From Kitasatospora indigofera (lineage in GTDB: Bacteria; Actinomycetota; Actinomycetes; Streptomycetales; Streptomycetaceae), in NCBI RefSeq assembly GCF_014655955.1, contig NZ_BNBO01000010.1, positions 62,001 to 126,000 on the forward strand: a stretch of 64,000 nt of DNA. Reading direction: 5' to 3'. The stretch's first letter is position 1. The number at the start of each line of letters is the position of its first letter. The notes beneath the pieces are model-generated. The model was not told the DNA's origin. It saw only the letters and a list, made by a program, of their open reading frames with translations, and searched no databases. This document shows positions 19,315 through 28,325 of this stretch, one piece after another. A program made the position numbers and the translations under genes.

Positions 19315-19695
19315 CTACTTCTTGCCGGGCTTCTTCTTGCCGGCAATCGCGCGACGCGGGCCCTTGCGGGTACGCGCGTTGGTGTGGGTGCGCTGACCGC
19401 GGACCGGGAGGCCACGGCGGTGACGCAGACCCTCGTAGCAGCCGATCTCGACCTTGCGGCGGATGTCGGCGGCCACCGAGCGGCGGAGGTCACCCTCGAC
19501 CGTGTAGTTGGCGTCGATCCACTGCGCGAGCTTCACGAGGTCTTCCTCGGAAATGTCGCGGACCCGGATGTCGGGGTTCACGCCCGTCTCGGCCAGCGAC
19601 TGCTGGGCGCGGGTACGGCCGATGCCGTAGACGTACGTGAGGGCGATCTCGATCCGCTTTTCGCGGGGGAGATCAACGCCGGCGAGGCGTGCCAT
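19315..19695 (-). CDS. rpsM: 30S ribosomal protein S13
   Basis: Head protein that contacts P-site tRNA and forms bridge B1 with L5. 126 residues. Features: [26 protein letters not shown], the helix-hairpin region [35 protein letters not shown] and the basic tail [15 protein letters not shown]. It sits between rpmJ and rpsK as in other actinobacteria. Confidence 0.98.
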   Translation of the reverse strand: MARLAGVDLPREKRIEIALTYVYGIGRTRAQQSLAETGVNPDIRVRDISEEDLVKLAQWIDANYTVEGDLRRSVAADIRRKVEIGCYEGLRHRRGLPVRGQRTHTNARTRKGPRRAIAGKKKPGKK

Positions 19696-19869
19696 TCATG
19701 GCTCCTGTGGTTCTTCAGAGGTCTGACGGGCGGCCTACTCCGAAACCTCTCGGCTTGGGAGCCCCGGCCTCTGACCGGGGGTGGCAGTCCGTCCTTCCGG
19801 ACGGATCGGGCAGCCCGCGTATGACGTTTTTCGCGTCGCGCGAAGTACTACGAGAAATGCGGAGCTGGA

Positions 19870-19983
19870 TCAGCCCTGGCGCTGCTTGTGGCGCAGGTTG
19901 TCGCAGATCACCATGACCCGGCCGTGGCGGCGGATCACCTTGCACTTGTCGCAGATCTTCTTGACGCTCGGCTTGACCTTCAT
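19870..19983 (-). CDS. rpmJ: 50S ribosomal protein L36 (zinc-binding form)
   Basis: A 37-residue protein read directly from the minus strand: [20 protein letters not shown], then [17 protein letters not shown] and stop. The C-x2-C pair (Cys11, Cys14), Cys27 and His32 form the zinc site, so this is the zinc-containing C+ paralogue. It lies between infA and rpsM, the normal position. It is the last protein added in 50S assembly. Confidence 0.97.
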   Translation of the reverse strand: MKVKPSVKKICDKCKVIRRHGRVMVICDNLRHKQRQG

Positions 19984-20037
19984 GGTTCAGGTTCTCCGGG
20001 TCTAGATCTGACGTTTAACCCTCGCGGAGCGAGGCTG

Positions 20038-20259
20038 CTACTTGTAGCGGTAGACGATCCGGCCGCGCGTCAGGTCGTAGGGGCTGAGCTCCACCACGAC
20101 CCGGTCGTCCGGGAGGATGCGGATGTAGTGCATCCGCATCTTTCCGCTGATGTGCGCGAGGACCTTGTGACCGTTCTGCAGCTCAACCTTGAACATGGCG
20201 TTCGGGAGAGACTCGATCACGGTGCCCTCGATCTCAATGGCGCCTTGCTTCTTTGCCAT
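20038..20259 (-). CDS. infA: Translation initiation factor IF-1
   Basis: A 73-residue OB-fold protein that occupies the ribosomal A site during initiation. The sequence [40 protein letters not shown] and [15 protein letters not shown] is near-invariant in bacteria. The start MAKKQ at 20259 matches the family. It is the first gene of the infA-rpmJ-rpsM-rpsK-rpoA-rplQ run, behind a good promoter at 20388-20417. Confidence 0.98.
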   Translation of the reverse strand: MAKKQGAIEIEGTVIESLPNAMFKVELQNGHKVLAHISGKMRMHYIRILPDDRVVVELSPYDLTRGRIVYRYK

Positions 20260-20387
20260 GAACTGCGAGATCCACCTTCCGGGACCGGCTACCGTATGCG
20301 GCACGCTCGTGCGAACCTGGGTTCACCCCGACCCCCGCGAGAGGGAAGAGGGCGTGCTGAAGCACGCTACGAGTGAGCCGACGGTCC

Positions 20388-20417
20388 ATCCTACGCCAGT
20401 CGCGCGGGTACGGCCAA
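20388..20417 (-). promoter_or_regulatory. HrdB-type promoter of the infA (alpha) operon
   Basis: On the minus strand: -35 TTGGCC (20412-20417), 18-nt spacer, -10 TAGGAT (20388-20393). The leader, about 120 nt, contains a perfect inverted repeat GCGTGCT-TC-AGCACGC (20352-20367). The promoter abuts the 3' end of mscL, and no terminator separates the two. Confidence 0.65.
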
Positions 20418-20425
20418 AACCGACG

Positions 20426-20860
20426 TCACCGCTGCGTGTAGATGACGGCCGGCTCGACCGGCTCGACCTCTGCGGTGCAGGCGGCGCACCGGCGGGCGGC
20501 CTCCGGAATCTCGGTCAGGCACTCCGGGCACGGACGCTTCGGGGCCTTGGGCTTCTTCGGCAGGTAGCGCGCCGTGGCCTTGGTCACGGGCAGCACCACG
20601 AAGAAGTAGAGCACCGCGGCGGTCAGCACGAAGGCGATCAGCACGTTGAGGAACTGCCCGTACGGGAAGGTCACCCCGCCGACGCTGAACGCGTAGTTCT
20701 TGAAGTCGCCGGCCGCACCGACCGCGACGCCCACCAGCGGCGTGAGGAAGGCCGACACGAAACCGGTCACCACCCCGGTGAAGGCGGCACCGATGACGAC
20801 ACCGACCGCCATGTCGATGACGTTGCCGCGCATCATGAAGTCCCGGAAGCCCTTGAGCAC
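20426..20860 (-). CDS. mscL: Large-conductance mechanosensitive channel with a C-terminal zinc ribbon
   Basis: Pentameric tension-gated channel that releases solutes on osmotic downshock. 144 residues. TM1 FMMRGNVIDMAVGVVIGAAFTGVV (about 8-32) and TM2 FLNVLIAFVLTAAVLYFFVVLP (about 70-91) are standard. The C-terminal tail, normally a helical bundle, carries C111-P-E-C114 and C125-A-A-C128, a double-CxxC zinc-ribbon pattern. The start is GTG with GGGGA upstream. Its place between map and infA, inside the ribosomal cluster, is unusual. Confidence 0.93.
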   Translation of the reverse strand: MLKGFRDFMMRGNVIDMAVGVVIGAAFTGVVTGFVSAFLTPLVGVAVGAAGDFKNYAFSVGGVTFPYGQFLNVLIAFVLTAAVLYFFVVLPVTKATARYLPKKPKAPKRPCPECLTEIPEAARRCAACTAEVEPVEPAVIYTQR

Positions 20861-20934
20861 CGCTGTCCCCTTTTTTCATCTCATCTGGTAAGCCAGGCAG
20901 CTTAGCGAAAGTTCACCGGGCAGCAAAAAGGACA

Positions 20935-20963
20935 AAAGCCCGGAAGCAGGGCTTCCGGGCTTT
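20935..20963 (-). terminator. Terminator after map
   Basis: Perfect 13-bp stem AAAGCCCGGAAGC / GCTTCCGGGCTTT with loop AGG, 52 nt past the map stop; on the minus strand it ends in CTTTTG. It separates the S10-spc-secY-adk-map transcript from mscL. Confidence 0.8.
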
Positions 20964-21014
20964 GAGTCCGCGTCAGGCGGGGACCGCCTCCCGCCGGGGG
21001 CCGAACCGCGCAGG

Positions 21015-21854
21015 TCAGCCCAGCGGGTCCGGCGCGGCGGTGATCCCGAGCTTCGCCAGCTCGGCCCTGCCGCCGTCGAAGGCGGTCAGCACCAGCGGGC
21101 CCTGCTCGGTCACGGCCACCGAGTGCTCCCAGTGCGAGGCCCAGGTGCCGTCGTTGGTCACGACCGTCCAGTCGTCCTCCAGCACGGAGGTGTGCGGGGT
21201 GCCCAGCGACACCATCGGCTCGATCGCCAGCACGGTGCCCGGGACGAGCTTGGGGCCCTTGCCGCGGCCGCGCTCGACGTAGTTCAGCACGTGCGGCTCC
21301 ATGTGCATCGCGGTGCCGATGCCGTGGCCGCCGTAGCCCTCGGTGATGCCCCACTTGCCCTTGGGGGGCAGCGGCTGGCGCCGGACGTAGCCCTCGATCG
21401 CCTTGGAGACGTCGACCAGCCGGTTGTTCTTCTTCATCTGGGCGATGCCGGCCCACATCGAGCCCTCGGTGACCCGGCTCAGCATCTCGACCTCGGGCCG
21501 GACCTCGCCCACCGCGACGGTGATGGCCGCGTCGCCGTGCCAGCCGTCGACGATGGCGCCGCAGTCGATCGAGATGAGGTCGCCCTCCTCCAGCACCCGC
21601 TCCCCCGGGATGCCGTGCACGACCTCGTTGTTGACCGAGGCGCAGATCACCCCGGGGAACCACAGGCCGCCGTGGTGGGCCCGGAAGTTGGAGGTGGCGC
21701 CGTGGTCGGCGATCACCTTGGCCGCGACGTCGTTCAGCTCCTGGGTGGTCACACCCGGCGCCACCGCCGCCCGGGCGGCCTTGAGCGCCTCGGCCACGAC
21801 CAGCCCGGCCACCCGCATCTTCGCGATCTGCTCGGGGGTCTTGATCTCCACCAT
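21015..21854 (-). CDS. map: Methionine aminopeptidase, type I
   Basis: Removes N-terminal Met from nascent proteins; a dinuclear metalloenzyme. 279 residues. Metal ligands: DCGAIVDGWHGDAAITVAVG (two Asp), GYGGHGIGTAMHMEPHVLNY (His), AIEPMVSLG (Glu) and the C-terminal WASHWEHSVAVTEQG (Glu). The start MVEIKTPEQIAKMR at 21854 has GGGAAGG upstream and matches homologues; an ATG 18 nt further upstream is less well placed. It lies downstream of adk, as usual. Confidence 0.96.
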   Translation of the reverse strand: MVEIKTPEQIAKMRVAGLVVAEALKAARAAVAPGVTTQELNDVAAKVIADHGATSNFRAHHGGLWFPGVICASVNNEVVHGIPGERVLEEGDLISIDCGAIVDGWHGDAAITVAVGEVRPEVEMLSRVTEGSMWAGIAQMKKNNRLVDVSKAIEGYVRRQPLPPKGKWGITEGYGGHGIGTAMHMEPHVLNYVERGRGKGPKLVPGTVLAIEPMVSLGTPHTSVLEDDWTVVTNDGTWASHWEHSVAVTEQGPLVLTAFDGGRAELAKLGITAAPDPLG

Positions 21855-22008
21855 CTGGCCACGCCTTCCCATTGGTCGCCGCCCGGTCCTTGCCGGGCGG
21901 CCGTGCACTCGTACCACCGTACGACGCCGTACGGCCGCGCTGCCCCGTCCGGGGGCACCGCGGCCGTACCTGCGTCGGTCGGGCCCGGCTCGCACCGGGA
22001 CCCGCTCG

Positions 22009-22656
22009 CTACTTCTTCAGCGCCTCGATCGCGCGCTGCGTGACCTCGTCGACCTTGCCCAGCGCGGGGATGGTCGCGACCAGGCCCTGCTGCGCGTAGT
22101 AGTCGATGATCGGCTCGGTCTCGGTGTGGTAGACCTCCAGCCGGGTCCGCACCTTGTCCTCGGTGTCGTCGGAGCGCTGGTACAGCTCCCCGCCGCACTC
22201 GTCGCAGACGCCCTCGGTCGCGGGCGGGTTGTAGTCCACGTGGAACACGTGGCCGCCGTCGTTGCGGCACAGCCGGCGACCGGCGATGCGCTTGACGACC
22301 TCGTCCTCGGGGACCTCCAGGTCGAGCACGCCGTCGAGGGCGATGCCCCACTCGACGAGGATCTCGTCGAGCGCCTTGGCCTGGGCAAGGTTGCGCGGGA
22401 AGCCGTCGAGCAGGAAGCCGTTTGCGGCGTCCGGCTGGGCCATCCGGTCCTTGGCCATGCCGATGGTGACCTCATCCGGCACCAGGCGGCCCGCGTCCAT
22501 GTAGCTCTTGGCCTCGAGCCCCAACTGGGTGCGCTGGCCGATGTTGGCGCGGAACAGGTCGCCGGTGGAGATGTGGGGGATGGACAGGGTCTTGGCGAGC
22601 AGGTGCGCCTGAGTACCCTTCCCGGCCCCGGGAGGTCCGACGAGGACGATACGCAT
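22009..22656 (-). CDS. adk: Adenylate kinase
   Basis: Catalyses AMP + ATP = 2 ADP. 215 residues. P-loop GPPGAGKGTQA (about 8-18), AMP-binding ISTGDLFRANI and LDGFPRNLAQAKALD. The long LID domain carries LCRNDGGHVFH and CDECGGELYQRSDD, a Cys-containing metal-binding-type LID. Its start codon shares one base with the secY stop (TGATG), implying translational coupling. Confidence 0.97.
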   Translation of the reverse strand: MRIVLVGPPGAGKGTQAHLLAKTLSIPHISTGDLFRANIGQRTQLGLEAKSYMDAGRLVPDEVTIGMAKDRMAQPDAANGFLLDGFPRNLAQAKALDEILVEWGIALDGVLDLEVPEDEVVKRIAGRRLCRNDGGHVFHVDYNPPATEGVCDECGGELYQRSDDTEDKVRTRLEVYHTETEPIIDYYAQQGLVATIPALGKVDEVTQRAIEALKK

Positions 22657-23966
22657 CAGCGGAGGAACCCTTCGTAATTGCGCTGCTGGAGCTGGCTCTC
22701 GATCTGCTTAACAGTTTCGAGTCCGACGCCGACGACGATGAGCACGCTGGTGCCGCCGAACGGGAAGTTGGTCTGCTGTCCGAAGGCGACCAGGGCGATC
22801 ATCGGGATCAACGCGATCAGGCCCAGGTAGAGCGAACCCGGCCACGTGATGCGGGTAAGCACGTAGTTCAGGTACTCGGCCGTCGGTCGGCCGGCCCGGA
22901 TCCCCGGGATGAAGCCACCATACTTCTTCATATTGTCCGCAACTTCTTCGGGGTTGAAGGAGATCGCGACGTAGAAGAAGGCGAAGAAGACGATCAGGAG
23001 GAAGTAGGTCGCCATGTAGATCGGGTGGTCGCCCTTGACGAAGTTCGTCCTGATCCAGGTGGCCCAGCCGGCCTGGCTGCTGGTCAGCTGCACCAGCAGG
23101 GCCGGGATGTACAGCAGCGACGAGGCGAAGATGACCGGGATGACACCGGCCTGGTTCACCTTGAGCGGGATGTAGGTCGAGGTGCCGCCGAAGGCGCGGC
23201 GCCCGATCATCCGCTTCGCGTACTGGACCGGGATCCGGCGCTGCGCCTGCTCCACGAAGATGACCAGCATCACAACGATCACGCCGACCGCGATGACGGA
23301 GAAGAACTCCACCCAGCCGCCACCGATGGTGCCCGACTTCTTGATCGCCCACATCGAGCCGGGGAAGCCGGCCGCGATGGAGGTGAAGATCAGGATGGAC
23401 ATGCCGTTGCCGATGCCGCGGTCGGTGATGAGCTCACCGAGCCACATGATCACCGAGGTGCCGGCGGTCATCGTGATGACCATGACCGCGATCCGGAACA
23501 CCGAGGTGTCCGGGACGATCTCGTTGGCGAAGGTGCAACCCGAGAACAGCGCGCCGCTGGAGGCCGTCGCGACGATGCCGGTGCCCTGGAGCACGGCGAG
23601 CGCGATGGTCAGGTAGCGGGTGTACTGGGTGATCTTCGCGGTGCCGGCCTGGCCCTCCTTCTTCAGCGCCTCGAGCCGCGGGATCACGACGGTGAGGAGC
23701 TGGAGGATGATGCTGGCCGTGATGTACGGCATGATGCCGAGGGCGAAGATCGTCAGCTGCAGCAGCGCGTTGCCGCTGAACAGGTTGACGAGGCCGAACA
23801 GGCCGCTGGTCTTGGTCTGGTCCAAACAGGCATTGACTGCTGTGAAACTGACCCCGGGGACGGGGATGTGCGCACCCAGCCGGAACAGCACCATGATGCC
23901 CAGCGTGAACAGCAGCTTCTTGCGCAGGTCGGGCGTCTGGAACGCCCGCGCGAACGCACTGAGCAC
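22656..23966 (-). CDS. secY: Protein translocase subunit SecY
   Basis: Central channel of the Sec translocon, with 10 predicted membrane segments. 436 residues. Conserved features include FRLGAHIPVPGV near TM1, plug-region GLFGLVNLFSGNALLQLTIFALGIMPYITASI and FVEQAQRRIPVQYAKRM in the C4-C5 loop. The start codon is GTG with GGAGG upstream. It follows rplO after a 330-bp gap holding candidate promoters, so it may also be transcribed separately from the ribosomal genes. Confidence 0.97.
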   Translation of the reverse strand: MLSAFARAFQTPDLRKKLLFTLGIMVLFRLGAHIPVPGVSFTAVNACLDQTKTSGLFGLVNLFSGNALLQLTIFALGIMPYITASIILQLLTVVIPRLEALKKEGQAGTAKITQYTRYLTIALAVLQGTGIVATASSGALFSGCTFANEIVPDTSVFRIAVMVITMTAGTSVIMWLGELITDRGIGNGMSILIFTSIAAGFPGSMWAIKKSGTIGGGWVEFFSVIAVGVIVVMLVIFVEQAQRRIPVQYAKRMIGRRAFGGTSTYIPLKVNQAGVIPVIFASSLLYIPALLVQLTSSQAGWATWIRTNFVKGDHPIYMATYFLLIVFFAFFYVAISFNPEEVADNMKKYGGFIPGIRAGRPTAEYLNYVLTRITWPGSLYLGLIALIPMIALVAFGQQTNFPFGGTSVLIVVGVGLETVKQIESQLQQRNYEGFLR

Positions 23967-24296
23967 GGTGCCTCCTGCGCCTCCCGCGCGTCGTCGGCGG
24001 GAGGGTCGGTCCTGATGGGGGGAGTTTGGCTTCTCGCTCCCCGGCGGACGGGCGCGGACAGAGCTGCGCGAGCCTACAAGGGAACTCCACGGACTCTAAC
24101 AGTGCACGGCCACTCGACAGAAGCGCGTGCCGCCCCTCCCCCACGCATGGGGTACGGGATGACCGGTTTTGCCATACAAAAGACTTGCCGGTTCTGGATG
24201 AGAAATCCGTGTCCGGAGCACCGGAGGGTCCACCGGGAAATGCGACAGGCCCCGCACCTCCCTCGCGGGAAGTACGGGGCCCAGGTGTCAGCGGGC
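23967..24296 (-). promoter_or_regulatory. rplO-secY intergenic region with candidate secY promoters
   Basis: 330 bp without a gene. Near rplO there is an imperfect terminator-like hairpin (24248-24281). Two TAGNNT-type -10 motifs for secY lie at 24071-24076 (TAGGCT) and 24093-24098 (TAGAGT) on the minus strand; neither has a good -35. The strand also carries CTTTTG and CAAAACC tracts at about 24165-24190. I see no ORF worth calling. Confidence 0.4.
24248..24281 (-). terminator. Imperfect hairpin after rplO
   Basis: GGCCCCG (24248-24254) pairs with CGGGGCC (24275-24281), with partly paired inner bases. It lies 16 nt past the rplO stop and has no T-run, so it is probably a partial terminator between the spc ribosomal genes and secY. 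Confidence 0.45.
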
Positions 24297-24749
24297 TCAG
24301 ATGAGCTCGGTGACGGTGCCGCCGGCGGCGGTGATCTTCTCGGCGGCGGAGCCGGAGACGGCGTCAACCGAAACCTGCAGCGCGACCGAGATGTCGCCGG
24401 TGCCGAGCACCTTGACGAGCGAGTTCTTGCGAACCGCGCCCTTGGCGACCAGGTCCTCGACGGTGACCTCTCCACCCTGCAGGTAGAGCTCGGCCAGCTT
24501 GTCGAGGTTGACCACCTGGAAGGTGATCTTGAAGGGGTTCTTGAAGCCCTTCAGCTTCGGCAGGCGCATGTGGAGGGGCATCTGGCCACCCTCGAAGCGC
24601 TGCGGAACCTGGTAGCGGGCCTTGGTGCCCTTGGTACCACGACCGGCGGTCTTACCCTTGGACGCCTCGCCACGACCCACGCGGGTCTTGGCGGTCTTGG
24701 CACCCGGGGCAGGACGCAGGTTGTGGACCTTCAGCGGAGAGTCCGCCAT
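24297..24749 (-). CDS. rplO: 50S ribosomal protein L15
   Basis: Late-assembly large-subunit protein. 150 residues. The Gly/Lys/Arg-rich N-terminal extension [21 protein letters not shown] with [14 protein letters not shown] lies along 23S rRNA; then [18 protein letters not shown] and a globular C-terminal domain (about 75-150). The start MADSPLKV at 24749 lies 1 nt after the rpmD stop, so the two are tightly coupled. Confidence 0.98.
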   Translation of the reverse strand: MADSPLKVHNLRPAPGAKTAKTRVGRGEASKGKTAGRGTKGTKARYQVPQRFEGGQMPLHMRLPKLKGFKNPFKITFQVVNLDKLAELYLQGGEVTVEDLVAKGAVRKNSLVKVLGTGDISVALQVSVDAVSGSAAEKITAAGGTVTELI

Positions 24750-24750
24750 G

Positions 24751-24933
24751 TCAGTCAACCTCCTCGACCGTGACGAGGTGGCGGACGGTCTGGGCCATCC
24801 CGCGGATCTCGGGACGGTCCTCCTTCACGACCACGTCGTTCATCCGCTTGAGACCAAGCGAACGAAGGGTGTCACGGTGGTTCTGCTTGCTACCGATGTA
24901 GGACTTGGTCTGCGTGATCTTGAGGCGAGCCAT
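24751..24933 (-). CDS. rpmD: 50S ribosomal protein L30
   Basis: A 60-residue protein: [20 protein letters not shown], then a ferredoxin-like fold with [17 protein letters not shown] and [17 protein letters not shown]. Its start codon overlaps the rpsE stop by one base and its stop is next to the rplO start, giving the compact rpsE-rpmD-rplO block of the spc operon. Confidence 0.98.
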   Translation of the reverse strand: MARLKITQTKSYIGSKQNHRDTLRSLGLKRMNDVVVKEDRPEIRGMAQTVRHLVTVEEVD

Positions 24934-25550
24934 CAGGCGCTCACCCCTGCAGCACGCGCCCGCAGCAGAGCGGCGGGGGCCACGTCCTCCAGCGGCAGGC
25001 CACGACGGGCGGCGATCTCCTCGGGGCGCACGAGGCCCTTCAGAGCGGCCACCGTGGCGTGCACGATGTTGATCGCGTTGTCCGAGCCGAGCGACTTCGA
25101 CAGGATGTCGTGGATGCCGGCGCACTCCAGGACGGCACGCACCGGGCCACCGGCGATAACACCGGTACCGGGGGCGGCCGGCTTCAGGAGCACGACGCCG
25201 GCAGCCTTCTCGCCCTGGATCGGGTGAGGGATGGTGCCCTGGATACGGGGGACCTTGAAGAAGTTCTTCTTGGCCTCCTCAACACCCTTGGCGATGGCGG
25301 CCGGAACCTCCTTCGCCTTCCCGTAGCCGACACCTACGGTGCCGTCACCGTCGCCCACCACGACCAGCGCGGTGAAGCTGAAACGACGACCACCCTTGAC
25401 AACCTTGGCGACACGGTTGATCGCGACGACACGCTCGACGTAAGCGCTCTTCTCGACGACGGGGGCGCCGCCGTCACGCTTGCGGTCACGCCGCTCGCCA
25501 CCGCCGGTGCCGCCGCCGGCGCCGCTACCGCGGCGCTGGGGTCCAGCCAT
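24933..25550 (-). CDS. rpsE: 30S ribosomal protein S5
   Basis: Fidelity-related small-subunit protein at the mRNA entry channel. 205 residues with a Gly/Arg-rich N-terminal extension (about 1-30, [19 protein letters not shown]) usual in streptomycetes. Core: [34 protein letters not shown] and the C-terminal domain [28 protein letters not shown]. Confidence 0.98.
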   Translation of the reverse strand: MAGPQRRGSGAGGGTGGGERRDRKRDGGAPVVEKSAYVERVVAINRVAKVVKGGRRFSFTALVVVGDGDGTVGVGYGKAKEVPAAIAKGVEEAKKNFFKVPRIQGTIPHPIQGEKAAGVVLLKPAAPGTGVIAGGPVRAVLECAGIHDILSKSLGSDNAINIVHATVAALKGLVRPEEIAARRGLPLEDVAPAALLRARAAGVSA

Positions 25551-25598
25551 TGGAATTACCTCTCTCGTTTACGTCCGTCGACAGAGCCGACGAGCGGC

Positions 25599-25982
25599 TT
25601 AGAAGTCGAGCCCGGCCTCACGGGCGGCATCGGCCAGAGCGGCGATGCGGCCTGCGTAGCGGTTACCCGCGCGGTCGAAGACGACCGACTCGATGCCGGC
25701 GGCCTTGGCGCGCTCGGCGACCAGGCTTCCGACCTTCTTGGCCAGCTCGGTCTTGTCGCCCTCGACGCCCTTGATGGACACGTCGAGAGTGGACGCCGAC
25801 GCGAGGGTGTGACCCTTGGCGTCGTCGATGACCTGGGCGACCATGTGACGGTTCGAGCGGGTCACGACGAGGCGAGGACGAACCTCGGTGCCGGTGACGC
25901 GCTTGCGAACGCGGATGGCGCGGCGCTTGCGGGCAGCGTTCTTGTAGCCGTTGCCCTTGCCGATCTTGACAGAAAGACTCAT
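25599..25982 (-). CDS. rplR: 50S ribosomal protein L18
   Basis: 5S rRNA-binding protein of the central protuberance. 127 residues. Conserved [37 protein letters not shown] and the end [26 protein letters not shown]. It lies 3 nt after rplF and 48 nt before rpsE in the spc operon. Confidence 0.98.
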   Translation of the reverse strand: MSLSVKIGKGNGYKNAARKRRAIRVRKRVTGTEVRPRLVVTRSNRHMVAQVIDDAKGHTLASASTLDVSIKGVEGDKTELAKKVGSLVAERAKAAGIESVVFDRAGNRYAGRIAALADAAREAGLDF

Positions 25983-25985
25983 GGC

Positions 25986-26525
25986 TTACTTACCGCTCTT
26001 TCCGACCTTGCGGCGGATGACCTCGCCCGCGTACTTAACGCCCTTGGCCTTGTACGGGTCGGGCTTACGAAGCTTGCGGATCTTGGCGGAAACCTCGCCG
26101 ACCAGCTGCTTGTCGATCCCGTCCACGTGGAACTTGGTGGGCGACTCGACCACGAAGGTGATGCCCTCCGGGGCCTCGATCAGGATCGGGTGGCTGTAGC
26201 CGAGCTGGAACTCCATGTTGGAGCCCTTCGCTGCGACTCGGTAACCAACACCGCTGATCTCCAGCGACTTGCGGTAGCCCGCGGTCACGCCGGTGATCAT
26301 GTTCGCCACCAGCGTGCGGGAAAGGCCGTGAAGGGCCTTCGACAGACGCTCGTCGTTCGGGCGGGTGACGAGCAGAGTGCCGTCCTCGCCCTTGCCGATC
26401 TCGATCGGCGCGGCGACAACGTGGGTGAGGGAGCCCTTGGGGCCCTTCACCGAGACCGCCTGGCCATCGATGGTGACGTCCACGCCGGCGGGAACCGGGA
26501 TGGGCAGCCGTCCAATGCGCGACAT
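25986..26525 (-). CDS. rplF: 50S ribosomal protein L6
   Basis: Binds near the sarcin-ricin loop and the factor-binding site. 179 residues with the two related beta-sandwich domains: [20 protein letters not shown] in the first, and the C-terminal [26 protein letters not shown] with [27 protein letters not shown]. Between rpsH and rplR in the usual order. Confidence 0.98.
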   Translation of the reverse strand: MSRIGRLPIPVPAGVDVTIDGQAVSVKGPKGSLTHVVAAPIEIGKGEDGTLLVTRPNDERLSKALHGLSRTLVANMITGVTAGYRKSLEISGVGYRVAAKGSNMEFQLGYSHPILIEAPEGITFVVESPTKFHVDGIDKQLVGEVSAKIRKLRKPDPYKAKGVKYAGEVIRRKVGKSGK

Positions 26526-26547
26526 TGCTGTACCTCCGTTTCCCGAA

Positions 26548-26955
26548 TTACCAGACGTAGGCGAGAACTTCTCCGCCTACGCCCTTCTTGGCGGCCTGCT
26601 TGTCAGTGAGGAGACCCGAGGACGTGGAGATGATCGCCACGCCCAGGCCGCCGAGCACCTTCGGCAGATTGGTGGACTTTGCGTAGACCCGCAGGCCCGG
26701 CTTGCTGATCCGCTTGATGCCAGCGATCGAGCGCTCACGGTTGGGGCCGAACTTGAGCTCGATGGTCAGCTTCTTGCCGACCTCGTTCTCCTGCGGCTCC
26801 TCAACCTTCCAGGAGGAGATGTAGCCCTCCTGCTGCAGGATCTCGGCGACGTGCGCCTTGATCTTGCTGGCCGGCATCGCCACGGTGTCGTGGTACGCCG
26901 AGTTCGCGTTACGCAGACGCGTGAGCATGTCTGCGATGGGGTCGGTCATGGTCAT
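26548..26955 (-). CDS. rpsH: 30S ribosomal protein S8
   Basis: Central 16S rRNA-binding protein and, in many bacteria, the autoregulator of the spc operon. 135 residues beginning [17 protein letters not shown]; an alternative start lies two codons later (MTDPIAD). C-terminal block [35 protein letters not shown]. Unlike its neighbours it follows a 272-nt gap after rpsN that can fold into hairpins. Confidence 0.97.
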   Translation of the reverse strand: MTMTDPIADMLTRLRNANSAYHDTVAMPASKIKAHVAEILQQEGYISSWKVEEPQENEVGKKLTIELKFGPNRERSIAGIKRISKPGLRVYAKSTNLPKVLGGLGVAIISTSSGLLTDKQAAKKGVGGEVLAYVW

Positions 26956-27227
26956 GATGGGCCTCAGGCCTCTCTCGCCGTGGTTTCTCCGCGCCAGGTC
27001 CCCCCGCCGCACTCCGAGGAGTGCGACAGGGGCACAGACGCAGGGGACCTGCGGCGTTAGTAAGACTGGGTGCGAGCCCTCCGAAGAGGGTCGACAGCAG
27101 CTACGGAGCTGCCGCGACAGGGGGCCCGACCCCACTACCTTACGGGATTCCGTACGCAGCCCCAAAAAAGGGCCGTGTGGGATCGGGCACCACTGCTTCG
27201 CTTATGGCGTTACCAGCGGGTCCTGGA
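26956..27227 (-). other. Structured rpsN-rpsH intercistronic region
   Basis: 272 bp between two spc-operon genes that are usually close. On the minus strand, GCCCGATCCCAC (near 27200) can pair with GTGGGGTCGGGC (near 27125) with one G-U pair. Inside lies TTTTTTGGGGC. Nearer rpsH, CAGGTCCCC and GGGGACCTG bracket an inner CGCACTC/GAGTGCG stem at about 26995-27055. I see no ORF. Possible roles are S8 feedback or an internal terminator/promoter. Confidence 0.55.
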
Positions 27228-27413
27228 CTACCAGGAGCTCTTGGTCACGCCCGGCAGCTCGCCGCGGTGGGCCATCTCACGGAGGCACACACGGCAGAGG
27301 CCGAACTTGCGGTACACCGAGTGCGGACGACCGCAGCGCTGGCACCGGGTGTAGGCCCGCACGCCGAACTTCGGCTTGCGCTCGGCCTTCGCGATGAGGG
27401 ACTTCTTCGCCAT
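27228..27413 (-). CDS. rpsN: 30S ribosomal protein S14, zinc-binding (type Z)
   Basis: 61 residues: [20 protein letters not shown], then C-x2-C (RCQRCGRPH) and C-x2-C (GLCRVCLRE), ending [11 protein letters not shown]. The four cysteines bind zinc, so this is the short zinc form; a zinc-free long paralogue, if any, lies elsewhere and would be Zur-regulated in streptomycetes. Between rplE and rpsH. Confidence 0.98.
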   Translation of the reverse strand: MAKKSLIAKAERKPKFGVRAYTRCQRCGRPHSVYRKFGLCRVCLREMAHRGELPGVTKSSW

Positions 27414-27420
27414 GTGCGGC

Positions 27421-27999
27421 TCACGCCTCCTTGAACGGGAAGCCCAGAGCGCGCAGGAGCGCCCGGCCCTCGTCGTCGGTCTGAGCGGTGGTCACGACGG
27501 TGATGTCCATACCGCGCTGACGGTCGACCTTGTCCTGGTCGATCTCGTGGAACATAACCTGCTCGGTCAGACCGAAGGTGTAGTTGCCACGGCCGTCGAA
27601 CTGCTTGGGGGAGAGACCGCGGAAGTCACGGATACGCGGCAGGGCCAGCGACACCAGACGGTCCAGGAACTCCCACATGCGGTCACCACGGAGGGTGACG
27701 TGGGTGCCGATCGGCTGGCCCTCACGCAGCTTGAACTGCGCGATGGACTTGCGAGCCTTCGTCACCGCCGGCTTCTGGCCGGTGATGGCGGTGAGGTCGC
27801 GGATCGCGCCCTCGATCAGCTTGGAGTCGCGGGCGGCCTCGCCCACACCCATGTTGACCACGACCTTGACCAGGCCGGGGATCAGCATGACGTTCTCGTA
27901 GGAGAACTCCTCCTTGAGCTGGCCCTTGATCTCGGAGTTGTAACGCTCCTTGAGGCGGGGGGCCACCTTCTCAACGTTCTCGATGGTCGTCTCAGACAT
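27421..27999 (-). CDS. rplE: 50S ribosomal protein L5
   Basis: 5S rRNA-binding protein that touches P-site tRNA. 192 residues. Conserved features: [58 protein letters not shown] and [16 protein letters not shown]. Its ATG shares one base with the rplX stop. A slightly long N-terminus (about 15 extra residues) is usual in actinobacteria. Confidence 0.98.
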   Translation of the reverse strand: MSETTIENVEKVAPRLKERYNSEIKGQLKEEFSYENVMLIPGLVKVVVNMGVGEAARDSKLIEGAIRDLTAITGQKPAVTKARKSIAQFKLREGQPIGTHVTLRGDRMWEFLDRLVSLALPRIRDFRGLSPKQFDGRGNYTFGLTEQVMFHEIDQDKVDRQRGMDITVVTTAQTDDEGRALLRALGFPFKEA

Positions 28000-28322
28000 C
28001 AGATGTCCTCACCGGTTCGCTTGGCAACGCGGATCTTGTTGCCCTCGTCATCGAAGCGGTAACCAACGCGAGTGACGACCTTCTTGCCGTCCTTCTCGAC
28101 GACCAGCTGCACGTTGGAAACGTGCACCGGGGCCTCGACGGTGACAATGCCACCCTGAGTGCCCTGGCCGGGCTTGGTGTGCTTCTTGACCCGGTTCACA
28201 CCCTCGACGAGGACCTTGTTCTCGGCGGGCATGGCCTGGATGACCTTGCCCTGCTTGCCGCGGTCCTTGCCGGTGATGACCTGAACCAGGTCACCCTTCT
28301 TGATCTTCATGCTGTTCGCCAT
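27999..28322 (-). CDS. rplX: 50S ribosomal protein L24
   Basis: Assembly-initiating protein with a KOW domain. 107 residues. N-terminal KOW motif [46 protein letters not shown], then a C-terminal strand set with [25 protein letters not shown]. Lies 3 nt after rplN and is coupled to rplE. Confidence 0.98.
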   Translation of the reverse strand: MANSMKIKKGDLVQVITGKDRGKQGKVIQAMPAENKVLVEGVNRVKKHTKPGQGTQGGIVTVEAPVHVSNVQLVVEKDGKKVVTRVGYRFDDEGNKIRVAKRTGEDI

Positions 28323-28325
28323 GGG

